Positions 1-8,195 of a stretch of 64,000 nucleotides of DNA are shown one piece after another. The stretch comes from Paenibacillus zeisoli (GTDB lineage: Bacteria; Bacillota; Bacilli; Paenibacillales; Paenibacillaceae): contig NZ_RZNX01000003.1 in the NCBI RefSeq assembly GCF_003994465.1, positions 277,283-341,282 of the forward strand. Direction: 5' to 3'. The number at the start of each line of letters is the position of its first letter. The stretch's first letter is position 1. The translations under genes and the position numbers were made by a program. Below the pieces are notes generated by a model. That model worked only from the letters and a program-made list of their open reading frames with translations, was not told the origin of the DNA and made no database searches.

Positions 1-462
1 CCTACAGCACCGCCTCCTGCCCAACAACAAAATTGTTAAATTGAGCCTTTGAAGGAGCTGCTACCTCTCACCAGCGGAGAGGCCGGAATCGTTCTGTAGA
101 AGAGCCAGCGTTCGTCTTTGTCTCCCGATTTCTACCCCCTGCGGGTAATAAAATCAAGAAATCGGGAGACAACAACGATCGGAAGAATGATCCGGCCGCG
201 CAGCGGGCTCTATGTAGATCCCTTAACTACGTGCTGTAGGGCTCGTTCCCTACAGCACCGCCCCCTGCCCAACAACAAAATTGTTAAGTTAGGCCTTTGA
301 AGGAGCTACCACCCACGAACCCAGCGGAGAGGCCGGAATCGTTCTGTAGAAGCGGAGCGTTCGTCTTTGTCTCCCGATTTCTACCCCCTGCGGGTAATAA
401 AATCAAGAAATCGGGAGGCAACAACGATCGGAAGAATGATCCGGCCGCGCAGCGCGCTCCAT
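1..462. repeat. Tandem 248-bp direct duplication containing a large palindrome
   Basis: Unit 1 begins at the window edge (1) and unit 2 at 249, both opening with CCTACAGCACCGCC; similarity continues to about 460. Each unit holds an inverted repeat with arms TCTCCCGATTTCT and AGAAATCGGGAG(A/G) (about 121-169 and 370-417) around an inner ACCCCCTGCGGGT hairpin. Reverse-complemented, the core matches the elements at 18.91 and 38.86 kb: same palindrome, then CGCT..CGCTCC, (A/T)CAG and CCTCTCCG-like blocks. No gene is seen in 1-487, which lies 3' of the VWA gene. It could also serve as that gene's transcription end. The left end of unit 1 may lie outside the window. Confidence 0.85.
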
Positions 463-487
463 TGCAGCCCCTTCAACAGATCTAATT

Positions 488-2272
488 TCACACCAAGTAT
501 TCGAGGAAGATCGTCTTATCCACCCCGATCAGCGGGATGGTCAGGCGGTCGCCGCCTTTGAGTTCGAGGCCTTTGGTAGCGTCGATCGCACGGCCCGACT
601 TCTCGATGGTACTCGGGCTGGTATTCTTCAGCACGATCCGGTCGTTCGCACCGGGCGTGAAGATGATCTTCTCCGTCTCACGGAGCTCGGGCGCCAGCTG
701 CAGCAGCTGGTGGAGATTGAACTTACCTTTGAAGGCTGCCAGCTTCTTATACTGCGGATACGTCTTCTCGCCCGTGTTCTCGTCCCGAATCTCAATGACG
801 ATCTGGCCAACAAAGCCTTGGTTCGCTTTCTTCCACATGCGAAGCAGGAAGTAGAGCGCAGCCAGGACCACAGCAAGACCGATTACTCCCAGAATAACGG
901 CTAACGTTGGAAAAGGTTTCTTGTCTAGGTCATTCGCACTTGCTGCGGTACCTGCCCCCGTGCTTGCCCCGCCCGGCTTGGCGCTGATCTTCACAGGAGT
1001 CGTCTCGCGGTAGAAGCTCTTCTCCTCCGCCCTCACTTTGATCTCGTAAGCATGTTTGTCTGGGATCTCAAAGGTACCGCTGAAATGATTCCCGGTATTC
1101 CCGAGCTTCGTCTCTGTGGTCTTGCCGGTGTCCAGGTCCTTTGCAACCAGCACGGCATTCATATCTTGATAAAGACTTGTATTCTGAATCTTGTTCCCGT
1201 TGCTGATTAAGTACGAGTTAATATCGATCTTATCGCCCTTGCTGTATGTCTTAGCGGGGATTTGATCCATGGCCAGCTCCATATCGTAGTTGAACACCAG
1301 GTTGATATCGATCTTGTCCTTGGCTACCCCTTTGACCTTCAGCTTCCAGTCTCCTTGATCCGGCTTCAGCAGCTTGATCAGTGAGTATGTTTTCGACTTT
1401 GATACCAGTACATCACTCGATGGAATAGATACTTCCTTCCCTGACGGGTCATACAGCTTCGCCTCAACAGGCTTCGCAGACATAATCGAAATGTTGGCTT
1501 CAAGCACGCTCGCGTTCGGAACATTTACCGTTACATCCTGATAGCTTCCATTCGCCGTAATCGACTGGATCGGTACGATCTTCAGCTTCAAGTGACTGGC
1601 GAAGATTTCACTCAGAATCTGCGGCAGATCATCGGCCGTATCGGTAACAAAAGACTTCCCGCCGGTCTTCTGGGCAATCTCCCCGAGAGCCGCCTTGTTC
1701 AGCTTGCCATCTGCATTAAGACCGATAGTATAGACGGGAACCCCGTCTTTCTTCGCCTCGGCAAGAGCCTGATTCAGCTCCTGATCGGACTGCTGCTGGG
1801 TTCTGCCGGAAGCCTTGTTGAAATCGTTATTTCCGTCGGCCAGCAGAACGATCATCGGTTCGTGGGACGGATCGGCGCCATTTTGCAGCACCTTAACGGC
1901 TTCTTTGACACCAACCGCAATGTCCGTGTAAGAGCCCCGGTCAAGCCCGTCAATGAACTGCTTCAAGTCGTCTTTGTCCGAAGCGGACTGAATTTCAAGC
2001 AGCGCCTTCTCCCGCTGGATGCGGTCCGTATAGGCGACCACCCCTACTTTATCTCCCTTGGCAGAGAGCATATCGATGAACATCTTCATCGCTTCATTGC
2101 TGATTTTGTTACGGTCACTCTTATTCATCGAGTTGCTGTCGTCCACGACCAGAACGGCGTCGATTTGTGAAGACTGCTGAGCGGCTTCAGCGACCTGGAG
2201 ATTGCCTGTCAGAGGAATCAGCAGGGAGAGCGCGAGCAGCAGCGTTAGCGTTAATTTTTGTCTTGGAAGCAT
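488..2272 (-). CDS. Membrane-anchored von Willebrand factor A (VWA) domain protein
   Basis: 594 aa. A signal peptide (about 1-30, ending AEA) precedes a VWA domain with the MIDAS metal-binding motif D44-x-S46-x-S48. The middle is beta-rich and Ig-like. A transmembrane helix lies at about 455-477, followed by a cytoplasmic tail of about 115 aa with a run of basic residues after the membrane. This suggests an extracellular metal-dependent adhesion or sensor domain linked to an inside domain; FHA-like folding of the tail is only a guess. The start is ATG with AAGGGG upstream. The gene is divergent from the zinc-ribbon/repeat-protein operon, about 300 bp away, so the two may form one system. Ligand and partners are unknown. 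Confidence 0.85.
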   Translation of the reverse strand: MLPRQKLTLTLLLALSLLIPLTGNLQVAEAAQQSSQIDAVLVVDDSNSMNKSDRNKISNEAMKMFIDMLSAKGDKVGVVAYTDRIQREKALLEIQSASDKDDLKQFIDGLDRGSYTDIAVGVKEAVKVLQNGADPSHEPMIVLLADGNNDFNKASGRTQQQSDQELNQALAEAKKDGVPVYTIGLNADGKLNKAALGEIAQKTGGKSFVTDTADDLPQILSEIFASHLKLKIVPIQSITANGSYQDVTVNVPNASVLEANISIMSAKPVEAKLYDPSGKEVSIPSSDVLVSKSKTYSLIKLLKPDQGDWKLKVKGVAKDKIDINLVFNYDMELAMDQIPAKTYSKGDKIDINSYLISNGNKIQNTSLYQDMNAVLVAKDLDTGKTTETKLGNTGNHFSGTFEIPDKHAYEIKVRAEEKSFYRETTPVKISAKPGGASTGAGTAASANDLDKKPFPTLAVILGVIGLAVVLAALYFLLRMWKKANQGFVGQIVIEIRDENTGEKTYPQYKKLAAFKGKFNLHQLLQLAPELRETEKIIFTPGANDRIVLKNTSPSTIEKSGRAIDATKGLELKGGDRLTIPLIGVDKTIFLEYLV

Positions 2273-2325
2273 AAGGATACCCCTTCACTTGAAAATCGGA
2301 ATAATTCTACTCTATGGAACAGGTC

Positions 2326-2384
2326 TTAAGTTTTTATTAAGAAGATATTAAGATAGCGTTAAAAAGACAGAAACCTACTATAAT
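2326..2384 (+). promoter_or_regulatory. Four TTAAG-type direct repeats at 11-bp period upstream of a TATAAT box
   Basis: TTAAG or TTAAA occurs at 2326, 2337, 2348 and 2359, exactly 11 bp apart, and TATAAT lies at 2379-2384, 20 bp after the last repeat begins. Direct repeats at one helical turn, overlapping the -35 region, are typical binding sites for OmpR/PhoB-type response regulators (PhoP, WalR and SaeR boxes share this geometry). The hexamers (TTAAGT, TTAAGA, TTAAGA, TTAAAA) are near, not identical to, the PhoP TTAACA box. The array sits between the divergent VWA gene and the 2573 operon and could act on either. Confidence 0.55.
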
Positions 2385-2472
2385 GAGACATATTCCTTAT
2401 TAGTTCTACCATATATATGACTATATGATATAATTTACCATCCTAAAGTTCAAACCAGGATGTCACAGTTAC

Positions 2473-2530
2473 GCGGCGCTGAGCCTTATGACTCTACTTA
2501 TTTGAAGTAGCGCCAGAACCCTTTTATAAT
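2473..2530 (+). promoter_or_regulatory. Predicted sigma-A promoter with overlapping inverted repeat
   Basis: -35 TTGAAG (2502-2507), 17-bp spacer, -10 TATAAT (2525-2530), placing the transcript start about 35 nt before the ATG at 2573. Inverted repeats GGCGCT/AGCGCC (arms near 2475 and 2509) and CTACTT/AAGTAG overlap the -35 box, so a repressor site or cruciform is possible. It would drive the three-gene operon 2573-5441. Confidence 0.5.
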
Positions 2531-2572
2531 GACGGGAAACAGATCACATCCAGGATAGAAAGGATCCATATT

Positions 2573-2722
2573 ATGATTGCATACGGATGTATTGGAATTT
2601 TGTTTCTTTTTGTACTCATTCGCACGATTCTCTATTATTCTCACCGCAAGCATCCTTTTCCCAAGGAGGAAATTGACCGCCAGGTGCTGTCCATCATCAA
2701 CGACAGGCGGGAACGATCATGA
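2573..2722 (+). CDS. Small membrane peptide, 49 aa
   Basis: ATG at 2573 with AAAGGA about 8 nt upstream; the stop TGA overlaps the ATG of the next gene in an ATGA arrangement, so translation is probably coupled. One hydrophobic helix spans residues about 2-20, followed by a charged tail (HRKHPFPKEEIDRQ, ending NDRRERS). No family is recognised. Position, start site and coupling argue that it is a real first gene of the operon, perhaps an accessory subunit of the downstream membrane proteins. Confidence 0.6.
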   Translation: MIAYGCIGILFLFVLIRTILYYSHRKHPFPKEEIDRQVLSIINDRRERS

Positions 2723-3675
2723 AGAAAGTCCCTGTACAGATCCGTCCCTTCAGGCGAACACGTTATGCCTACCAGCGGCTCAGGGTGTGCAAGAACTGCC
2801 ACAATTTCACGGTCCTATGGGAAAAAGAATGCCTCAATTGCGGCCGATCCTCCTTCATACCGGTTGACACCATGGCCCTTCGGCTGACCAAGCGCTCCAT
2901 GCAGACCGAGCGGCTGATCGCGCTCTTCCTAACACTTGCCGGGGTTCTATTTAGCACAACTTTTGAGCAGATTGCGATCTGCCTCGGATCAGGAATCGTG
3001 CTTACCCTACTGCTCTGGCTCGTTCAGAGGCAGATGACGCTCTCTGAAGCTCCGCGCCAGCTTCATAAGTGGTTCGAGAAGGAGCAGCAGCGGCTGATTG
3101 ACGGCCTGCGGCTGAATATCGAAGCCGCGATCGGCATAAGGCAGCAGGATGAACGGCTCGCTTACGAGATGCTGAGGGAAATCGGAACTCTAGTGAACAG
3201 TGACCGGAATCGCCTGCAGCAAATTTCGCTGCTTCGTAATTTTGTGCTCCGCAGAGACATGGATCTGCAGCTAGAGTCTCTTCTGCTCTTCGACTTTGAT
3301 GAGGGGCTGGCTGAATATATCGGCGAGATTGCGAGAATTAAGCCCGAGCTGATCAAGGAGCGCACCCTGCTGTACGTCCTCGACCACGAACCGGAGTTCC
3401 TCAGTATGGCGAACGGACGGGAGATTCTGGCGGCCATCGTGGGCGCTATCGTCCGGATGAAAAGATACGTCACACTTTACCCGGAGTTCACTCGCAGATA
3501 CGCGCGTTTTTTGCCGAAAGACCGCTTCCTACGCCTGTTCCGGATCGTTACGGCTGATGATCCGCATCTACAGTTCAGCAATCTCGCCACGGAAGTGGCT
3601 GAGATTTATAACGCGAAATATCAGTGGGACCCTGATTTTCACCAATCTGCCCAATCAACAGGACAACAGCGATGA
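2719..3675 (+). CDS. Zinc-ribbon membrane protein of unknown function
   Basis: 318 aa. The N-terminus carries a treble-clef or zinc-ribbon motif C24-x2-C27 ... C38-x2-C41 in a basic segment, followed by two transmembrane helices (about 64-80 and 85-103). The remainder is a long helical, charged cytoplasmic domain (EKEQQRLIDGL onward). The zinc ribbon probably faces the cytoplasm. The gene overlaps its neighbours by 4 bp on both sides, so all three are translationally coupled. No named family is recognised; a membrane assembly or sensory role with the VWA protein is an inference from synteny. Confidence 0.75.
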   Translation: MKKVPVQIRPFRRTRYAYQRLRVCKNCHNFTVLWEKECLNCGRSSFIPVDTMALRLTKRSMQTERLIALFLTLAGVLFSTTFEQIAICLGSGIVLTLLLWLVQRQMTLSEAPRQLHKWFEKEQQRLIDGLRLNIEAAIGIRQQDERLAYEMLREIGTLVNSDRNRLQQISLLRNFVLRRDMDLQLESLLLFDFDEGLAEYIGEIARIKPELIKERTLLYVLDHEPEFLSMANGREILAAIVGAIVRMKRYVTLYPEFTRRYARFLPKDRFLRLFRIVTADDPHLQFSNLATEVAEIYNAKYQWDPDFHQSAQSTGQQR

Positions 3676-5441
3676 GGCTATATCTAATGACGATCAAAAA
3701 TAAGTTAACCCTGCGTAATCTGTTCATCGTGCTCTGCTCGGCCCTGCTCATATTACTTGCAGTAAAGGGTTATTACATTAAGCAGAAGATAGCCTGGATC
3801 AGCGAGGCAGAGCGTGCTTACACGAAGAAAGACCTTGTTCAGGCGGAAGAGTGGTACCAGAAAGCCCGGAATAACCGCTGGCTTGAGTACAAAGAGGATG
3901 AGGTCAACGCCCGCTTAATGCAGCTTGAACCCATTACTGAGATCAAGAACCGGCTCGCCGGACTAGATGAAGCGGCCCAGTCCGCTAGTCCTGACTCGGA
4001 TGCGGATTTTACGAAGCTCGTTCAGGGCTACAGTGACCTGTCTACCTTACGTAATAAGTATATGAAGACAGGCGGGCAATATAGCAGTTATTACAAGCAA
4101 ATCTCGTCGGGGTACAAGGTAACGGATCATTTTCTGGATAAATTCAAGCAGTTCGAACAGCGCTTCATCACCCAGATGGACAATAACGTGGAGAAGCGCA
4201 CCTATCAGGACGAGTCCTTCCGGAATAAGCTCCTGCAAATTCCTGAGGCTTACTATGGGAGCGAGGCCAAACGCCTGGCCAGCCTGTCGGCCGCGTTCAA
4301 GAAGTACGATACCAGTAAGCTGACGCAGCTGTCTGCCGGGGGCATGTTCACCAGCATGCTGAACGAGGCTCTGATCATGAGGAATATCTATAAGGATGCG
4401 GGCGTAGAGGCTCCCTGGATCAAAAAGACAGCCGAGTCCCTTGCCGATCAGGTGCTGCGTTCGGACCTCAAGACAGAGAATTACACGGCGTTCGCCTCCC
4501 ACGGCCGCGAATTCGTGAACTTCGTACAGTCCGCCAAAGTGAAGTCGCCGCTAACGGGCTATATTTCTACGCAGTACAGCAGACTGCTGAAGAAAGCAAA
4601 GCTGATGATCGCCCGCGGGGAATTTCAGCAGGCCATTGCCCTGTATGAAGCGGTTGCGGGGTACCGGGATACGTCCAAGGAGGTTGCCGATGCCAAGCTG
4701 GCCTGGACCAAGGCCGATCCGATCCGTCTGCTACAGGCCGCAGACAGCAGCAAGAATTACGCCAATGTGATTGGCGGAAGCAGCAGTTACGGGGCGCAAC
4801 TGTACGCAGCCGGAACGGATGATACCGGCCGGATCTACTATGCGGGGATGGATGCTGCAGGTCAGATCAAGCTGGTATCTGCGGGTGATTTCCCGCAGGG
4901 CCGCAAGATCCTACGCATCTCCATGGAGAAGAAGCTCAGTTCAAGCAGCAGGCCGGTTGTATTGGTAGAAGGGGATTCCCAGACCCGGAAAGCGACCTAT
5001 GCGGCTTACGCGGTAGAGGCGGGAAGCCTGAATAAGCTGTTTGAACTTGAGGCGGATGGCTATCAGGTGGATAAGGACGGGAATCTACTAGTCCAGAACC
5101 CCGAAGGGCCCGGAACTGACCAGAATGCCCGATATGTGTGGACGGGCAGCAGCTATGAATATCAGGAGATCAAGTCGGAATCCGAATATGCGGATATTGC
5201 TGTAGATGAGCTGCTCCAGCATCAAGGCGAGAAGGTCCGGTTCACCTGCAGCATCGTGAGCATTACGGACAGCGGGCCGCTGGCCCAGCTCGGCGACAGC
5301 TACGTTCTGCTTAAGTCGGACAGCCTGCTATCGGCTGGTCAAGTGACGGTATCGGGTACTCTCGCAAGCCAGAATGAGGATGTCACCCTAGGTCAGACGG
5401 CCCTATCTCTGCCAGTATTTGAAGTGAGGTTGGTGGAGTAG
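3672..5441 (+). CDS. Membrane-anchored TPR-like helical protein
   Basis: 589 aa with one N-terminal transmembrane helix (about 16-32) and a large domain beyond it. Residues about 40-75 (AERAYTKKDLVQAEEWYQKA) and about 315-340 (GEFQQAIALYEAVAGYRD) resemble TPR helices. The C-terminal third looks beta-rich and ends in an OB-like segment (about 500-585). The ATG at 3672 overlaps the preceding stop (ATGA); an in-frame ATG at 3687 is an alternative start. Function is unknown. It is the last gene of the operon divergent from the VWA gene; a strong terminator follows at 5562. Confidence 0.7.
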   Translation: MRLYLMTIKNKLTLRNLFIVLCSALLILLAVKGYYIKQKIAWISEAERAYTKKDLVQAEEWYQKARNNRWLEYKEDEVNARLMQLEPITEIKNRLAGLDEAAQSASPDSDADFTKLVQGYSDLSTLRNKYMKTGGQYSSYYKQISSGYKVTDHFLDKFKQFEQRFITQMDNNVEKRTYQDESFRNKLLQIPEAYYGSEAKRLASLSAAFKKYDTSKLTQLSAGGMFTSMLNEALIMRNIYKDAGVEAPWIKKTAESLADQVLRSDLKTENYTAFASHGREFVNFVQSAKVKSPLTGYISTQYSRLLKKAKLMIARGEFQQAIALYEAVAGYRDTSKEVADAKLAWTKADPIRLLQAADSSKNYANVIGGSSSYGAQLYAAGTDDTGRIYYAGMDAAGQIKLVSAGDFPQGRKILRISMEKKLSSSSRPVVLVEGDSQTRKATYAAYAVEAGSLNKLFELEADGYQVDKDGNLLVQNPEGPGTDQNARYVWTGSSYEYQEIKSESEYADIAVDELLQHQGEKVRFTCSIVSITDSGPLAQLGDSYVLLKSDSLLSAGQVTVSGTLASQNEDVTLGQTALSLPVFEVRLVE

Positions 5442-5561
5442 TAGAATTTCTGCCGCTTGAAGGCAAAATAACGGACTGGAACGAAGCCTAACGGAGCTGT
5501 CCCACAAGAAGCCTTTCTCTGAAATGGAGACAGCCTGTAATCCCTGTCTAACAATACAAAC

Positions 5562-5614
5562 CAAGACAAACAGCAAGTCTCCGGGTTAACCCCCAAGGCT
5601 TGCTGTTTGTCTTG
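5562..5614. terminator. Strong intrinsic terminator after the VWA-linked operon
   Basis: A perfect 16-bp stem (CAAGACAAACAGCAAG and its complement) encloses a loop holding the smaller palindrome GGGTTAACCC, and is followed by TT-rich sequence. Apart from this structure, nothing else is seen in 5442-5843 except the leader of the next gene. Confidence 0.8.
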
Positions 5615-5843
5615 TTCATTCCATGCTCCCGGCCTCCATTGATTATGAGCGAGCAGCTGCCCGCCAGCTATCCATTTAATGATTTATTATAAGGCTTATT
5701 CCCTAAGAAAATCCTCGCTGCTAACGCTTACAAAATTTGGATAAATACATACTTGATCCCAATTCCCTATTGCCTTTTATGTAGAATAATAGAATCATTT
5801 CTATAGTAAAGTCTAAAAATGTTTGAAAAAGGAGAATTGTGAA

Positions 5844-6720
5844 ATGAAGCTATTAAAGTTGACATTACTGAGCCTTCTAGCGGCAAGCCTTAGTATCCTG
5901 GGAGGATGTCAATTATTTGGCACAAACAGAGAACTCCTCATCAAGTTCCTCTTCAGCGGGATCAACCTTGCCCGGAAGCGGATTAACTTTGCCAAAGAAT
6001 GAACGAATTCAACTGTCTACGGATAAAAAATGGATCGCTTCCGAGGGGCATTTGTCGGATATGATCCGGTTGCAATGGACCGCATCTCAAGCCAAACCCG
6101 CGATTGCCTGGGCCGATGAGAAGGGCGTTGATAAAACGGCCATCATTTCTCACGATAAGGCGAATAACCCTGAGCAGCACGACCACAAGCACATTTCGAT
6201 TGAAACAACGATGTCGCCCACAGGCGAGCATAAGGATGAGTTGTTCACCCGATTTGAGATCCCTTATGATACTGACGTGGCGGATATTCGGACCCACTCT
6301 TCCAACTTTAACGTGATGGACGGGATCCTTCGGATAGCCTCGAAAGAAGATAAAGATATCCAATTCGCCAAAAACGAGACGAACAACGTAACGACACCAC
6401 TGTGGACACTTCGCGCAAGCAGCGGGGAACAGGGCGGCAATGCCGGAGCGGACTTCAATATTATTCGCTATGATGATCAGGGCAAAGCGATGGATAGTGC
6501 TGTGACCATAAACAGACAAAAAGGCAATGTTGGAATTGGAACTACGCAGCCGGAAAGTAAGCTTGATGTCAACGGTGACCGCATTCGTATCCGGAACTCG
6601 AGCACGCCGGAATCCGCGCATGCACCAGGTAATGTTGGAGATATCGTATGGGATGACAATTATATTTATATTTGTGTCGCCAAGGACTCTTGGAAGAGAA
6701 CAGAACTTAAGTCATGGTAA
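5844..6720 (+). pseudogene. Lipoprotein with tail-fibre-like C-terminus, frameshifted after the lipobox
   Basis: ATG 5844 (SD AAAGGAG) opens a textbook lipoprotein signal ending L-G-G-C with the lipid-acceptor Cys at codon 22. That frame then runs into a stop within about 30 codons. The long frame (5917-6720) continues as a Ser-rich linker, a beta-rich body and GNVGIGTTQPESKLDVNGD, a repeat-like motif known from phage tail spikes and surface fibres. Removing one T in the TTATTT run at 5913-5918 joins the two as CQLLAQTENSSSS. Either the gene is broken, frameshifting is programmed, or the base is a sequencing error. Translation from TTG 5917 is a weaker alternative. Confidence 0.65.
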
Positions 6721-6820
6721 TGAATCGCCAGAGTAGCGATCCATTCAGAACATATCGGGCATACAGCAATGAATGCTGATCAGGCCCAGATGCAGGCGCG
6801 ATTAAGTGCATATTAAAATT

Positions 6821-6869
6821 GAAGGGGGCATCCCGTAGCCATGTGCATGGCCTATGGGATACCCCCTTC
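6821..6869. terminator. Bidirectional terminator between convergent genes
   Basis: Arms GAAGGGGG and CCCCCTTC plus inner complementary blocks (ATCCC/GGGAT, CCATG/CATGG) form a long hairpin between the lipoprotein gene (plus) and the nitroreductase gene (minus). Confidence 0.75.
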
Positions 6870-6902
6870 TAATTTCAGGTAATTTTCTGAATGTACTCTT
6901 GT

Positions 6903-7499
6903 CTACTCCTGAACCTTAAGTTTCTCTGGAGTATCAACCCACACGGTCTTCTCCTGGAACGGAGTCCTTTTGCCCTGAAGATCAGATACATCAGGCTCTC
7001 CAAGGTAGATGAACCCGAGCACCTTATCCTGCGGACGAAGACCGAAATGATCATTCATCTTCGGACTAAAGCATGGGGCTCCGGTTCTCCACACAGCTCC
7101 CAGACCCAGACTGTGTATCTCAAGCAGCATGTTCTGAATGGCGGCGAAGACGGCGCCGTACTCCTCCAGTTCAATGACTCCTGCCTTATCCACTGGCGTT
7201 ACTGCCACAGTAATGATGACGGGCGCGCGAAGCGGCTGGTTCCTGGATGACTCCAAGGCCTTCAGGCATTCTGGTGAATCTGAGTCTTCGAATTTCTCCA
7301 GTGCAATCTCGGCCAGAGCATTTCCAAGCAATCCACGGCCCTCACCTCTAAGTACGAAGAATTTCCATGGCTCTGTCAGGCGATGGTTCGGGGCCCACGT
7401 TCCTGCTTCCAGAATTCGCTCGATGGACTCGACCGGAATGTCATTCGGCTTCACCTTTCCGATACTTCTTCTATTTCGAATTGCTTCAGATACGTTCAT
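6903..7499 (-). CDS. Nitroreductase family protein (YdjA/NfsB-like)
   Basis: 198 aa, usual length for a compact FMN-dependent nitroreductase. It carries the RNRRSI phosphate-binding start (residues about 8-13), WAPNHRLTEPWKF (about 35-47), and AIQNMLLEIHSLGLGAVWRTG (about 120-140), all typical of the YdjA-like branch. It probably reduces nitro compounds or quinones with NAD(P)H in the cytoplasm; the physiological substrate is not deducible. ATG with GGGAGG upstream. Monocistronic, convergent with the lipoprotein gene. Confidence 0.88.
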   Translation of the reverse strand: MNVSEAIRNRRSIGKVKPNDIPVESIERILEAGTWAPNHRLTEPWKFFVLRGEGRGLLGNALAEIALEKFEDSDSPECLKALESSRNQPLRAPVIITVAVTPVDKAGVIELEEYGAVFAAIQNMLLEIHSLGLGAVWRTGAPCFSPKMNDHFGLRPQDKVLGFIYLGEPDVSDLQGKRTPFQEKTVWVDTPEKLKVQE

Positions 7500-7623
7500 G
7501 CTTAAATCCTCCCATGTCCGATATGTAGTTGCCTTGATCTCGTTATGTCTTAGTCTATGGTGTGATATTAATCACTCGAACTCTATTGTAGCAAAAAAAC
7601 GAATGTGATTCATGCATCATAAC

Positions 7624-7770
7624 CCATGCCGTTCCCGATCCCCTGATCCCCTTCTTCACCTGGTTCCGTAACGCGTCAATATCACGGTCCATGAGCTGAC
7701 TTATGGATTTAAGGACGATGAGGAATCAACCAGTTTTCAACTTGTTGCAAGAAACTATATTGATTTCTAG
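7624..7770 (+). pseudogene. Possible frameshifted C-terminal gene remnant
   Basis: Two protein-like frames meet near 7672. The first ends HAVPDPLIPFFTWFRNA; the next frame reads NITVHELTYGFKDDEES and closes with NYIDF and a TAG at 7768. Adding one base after AACGCG would join them. No start codon or ribosome site precedes either frame. The family is not recognised. The rest of 7500-7811 shows no gene. Confidence 0.25.
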
Positions 7771-7811
7771 TTGTTTAAATAAGTGGATCCTAATCTAAAG
7801 GAGGAACAAAT

Positions 7812-7862
7812 ATGAAAAGAATGCCCGCGCAAAATATGACAAGCCAAGGTAGGTTAGCATGA
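7812..7862 (+). CDS. 16-codon leader ORF coupled to the next gene
   Basis: A very strong Shine-Dalgarno (AAAGGAGGAA, 7797-7806) precedes ATG 7812, which encodes MKRMPAQNMTSQGRLA and stops at TGA 7860-7862, overlapping the ATG of the 7859 gene as ATGA. The downstream gene has little SD of its own, so ribosomes terminating here may reinitiate. A regulatory or coupling role is inferred. Confidence 0.45.
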   Translation: MKRMPAQNMTSQGRLA

Positions 7863-8140
7863 AACAATTTATGACTATATTTATTCTTTTACTCCTATAC
7901 CTCCTTTCTTGCTGGATTACATTTCAACTAAGGGATATCGCTGTACTAGATAGTTCTGGCAGAGGACACTATATTCAATATCATCTATTCTATGAGAAAT
8001 TCACTTTTTTTAATGAGGAAACCAAAGTCGCATACGAGAGGGTTCTTCCGAATCTTGATAGATTATTCATCTTATTCTTAGCCGTCATTTACTTTGTAGT
8101 TAGATTAATTCGATTAATCCCTCTAAATATAAGTAAGTAA
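7859..8140 (+). CDS. Small two-helix membrane protein, hypothetical
   Basis: 93 aa. An N-terminal hydrophobic helix (about 4-24) and a C-terminal one (about 68-88) flank a polar loop (RDIAVLDSSGRGHYIQYH...). It resembles small unknown membrane proteins of Firmicutes; no family is assigned. The start overlaps the stop of the 16-codon ORF at 7812. The AT-rich composition contrasts with the surrounding higher-GC genes and may indicate transfer. Confidence 0.6.
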   Translation: MKQFMTIFILLLLYLLSCWITFQLRDIAVLDSSGRGHYIQYHLFYEKFTFFNEETKVAYERVLPNLDRLFILFLAVIYFVVRLIRLIPLNISK

Positions 8141-8195
8141 TAACGATCCATTTATATTTATATCTATTTAATAAAGTGAGAGAGAAGGTGCTTAA

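Noticed and set aside
1592-2170. 192-codon frame opposite the VWA gene
   Set aside because: Antisense shadow; the minus strand carries the MIDAS motif, signal peptide and membrane helix.
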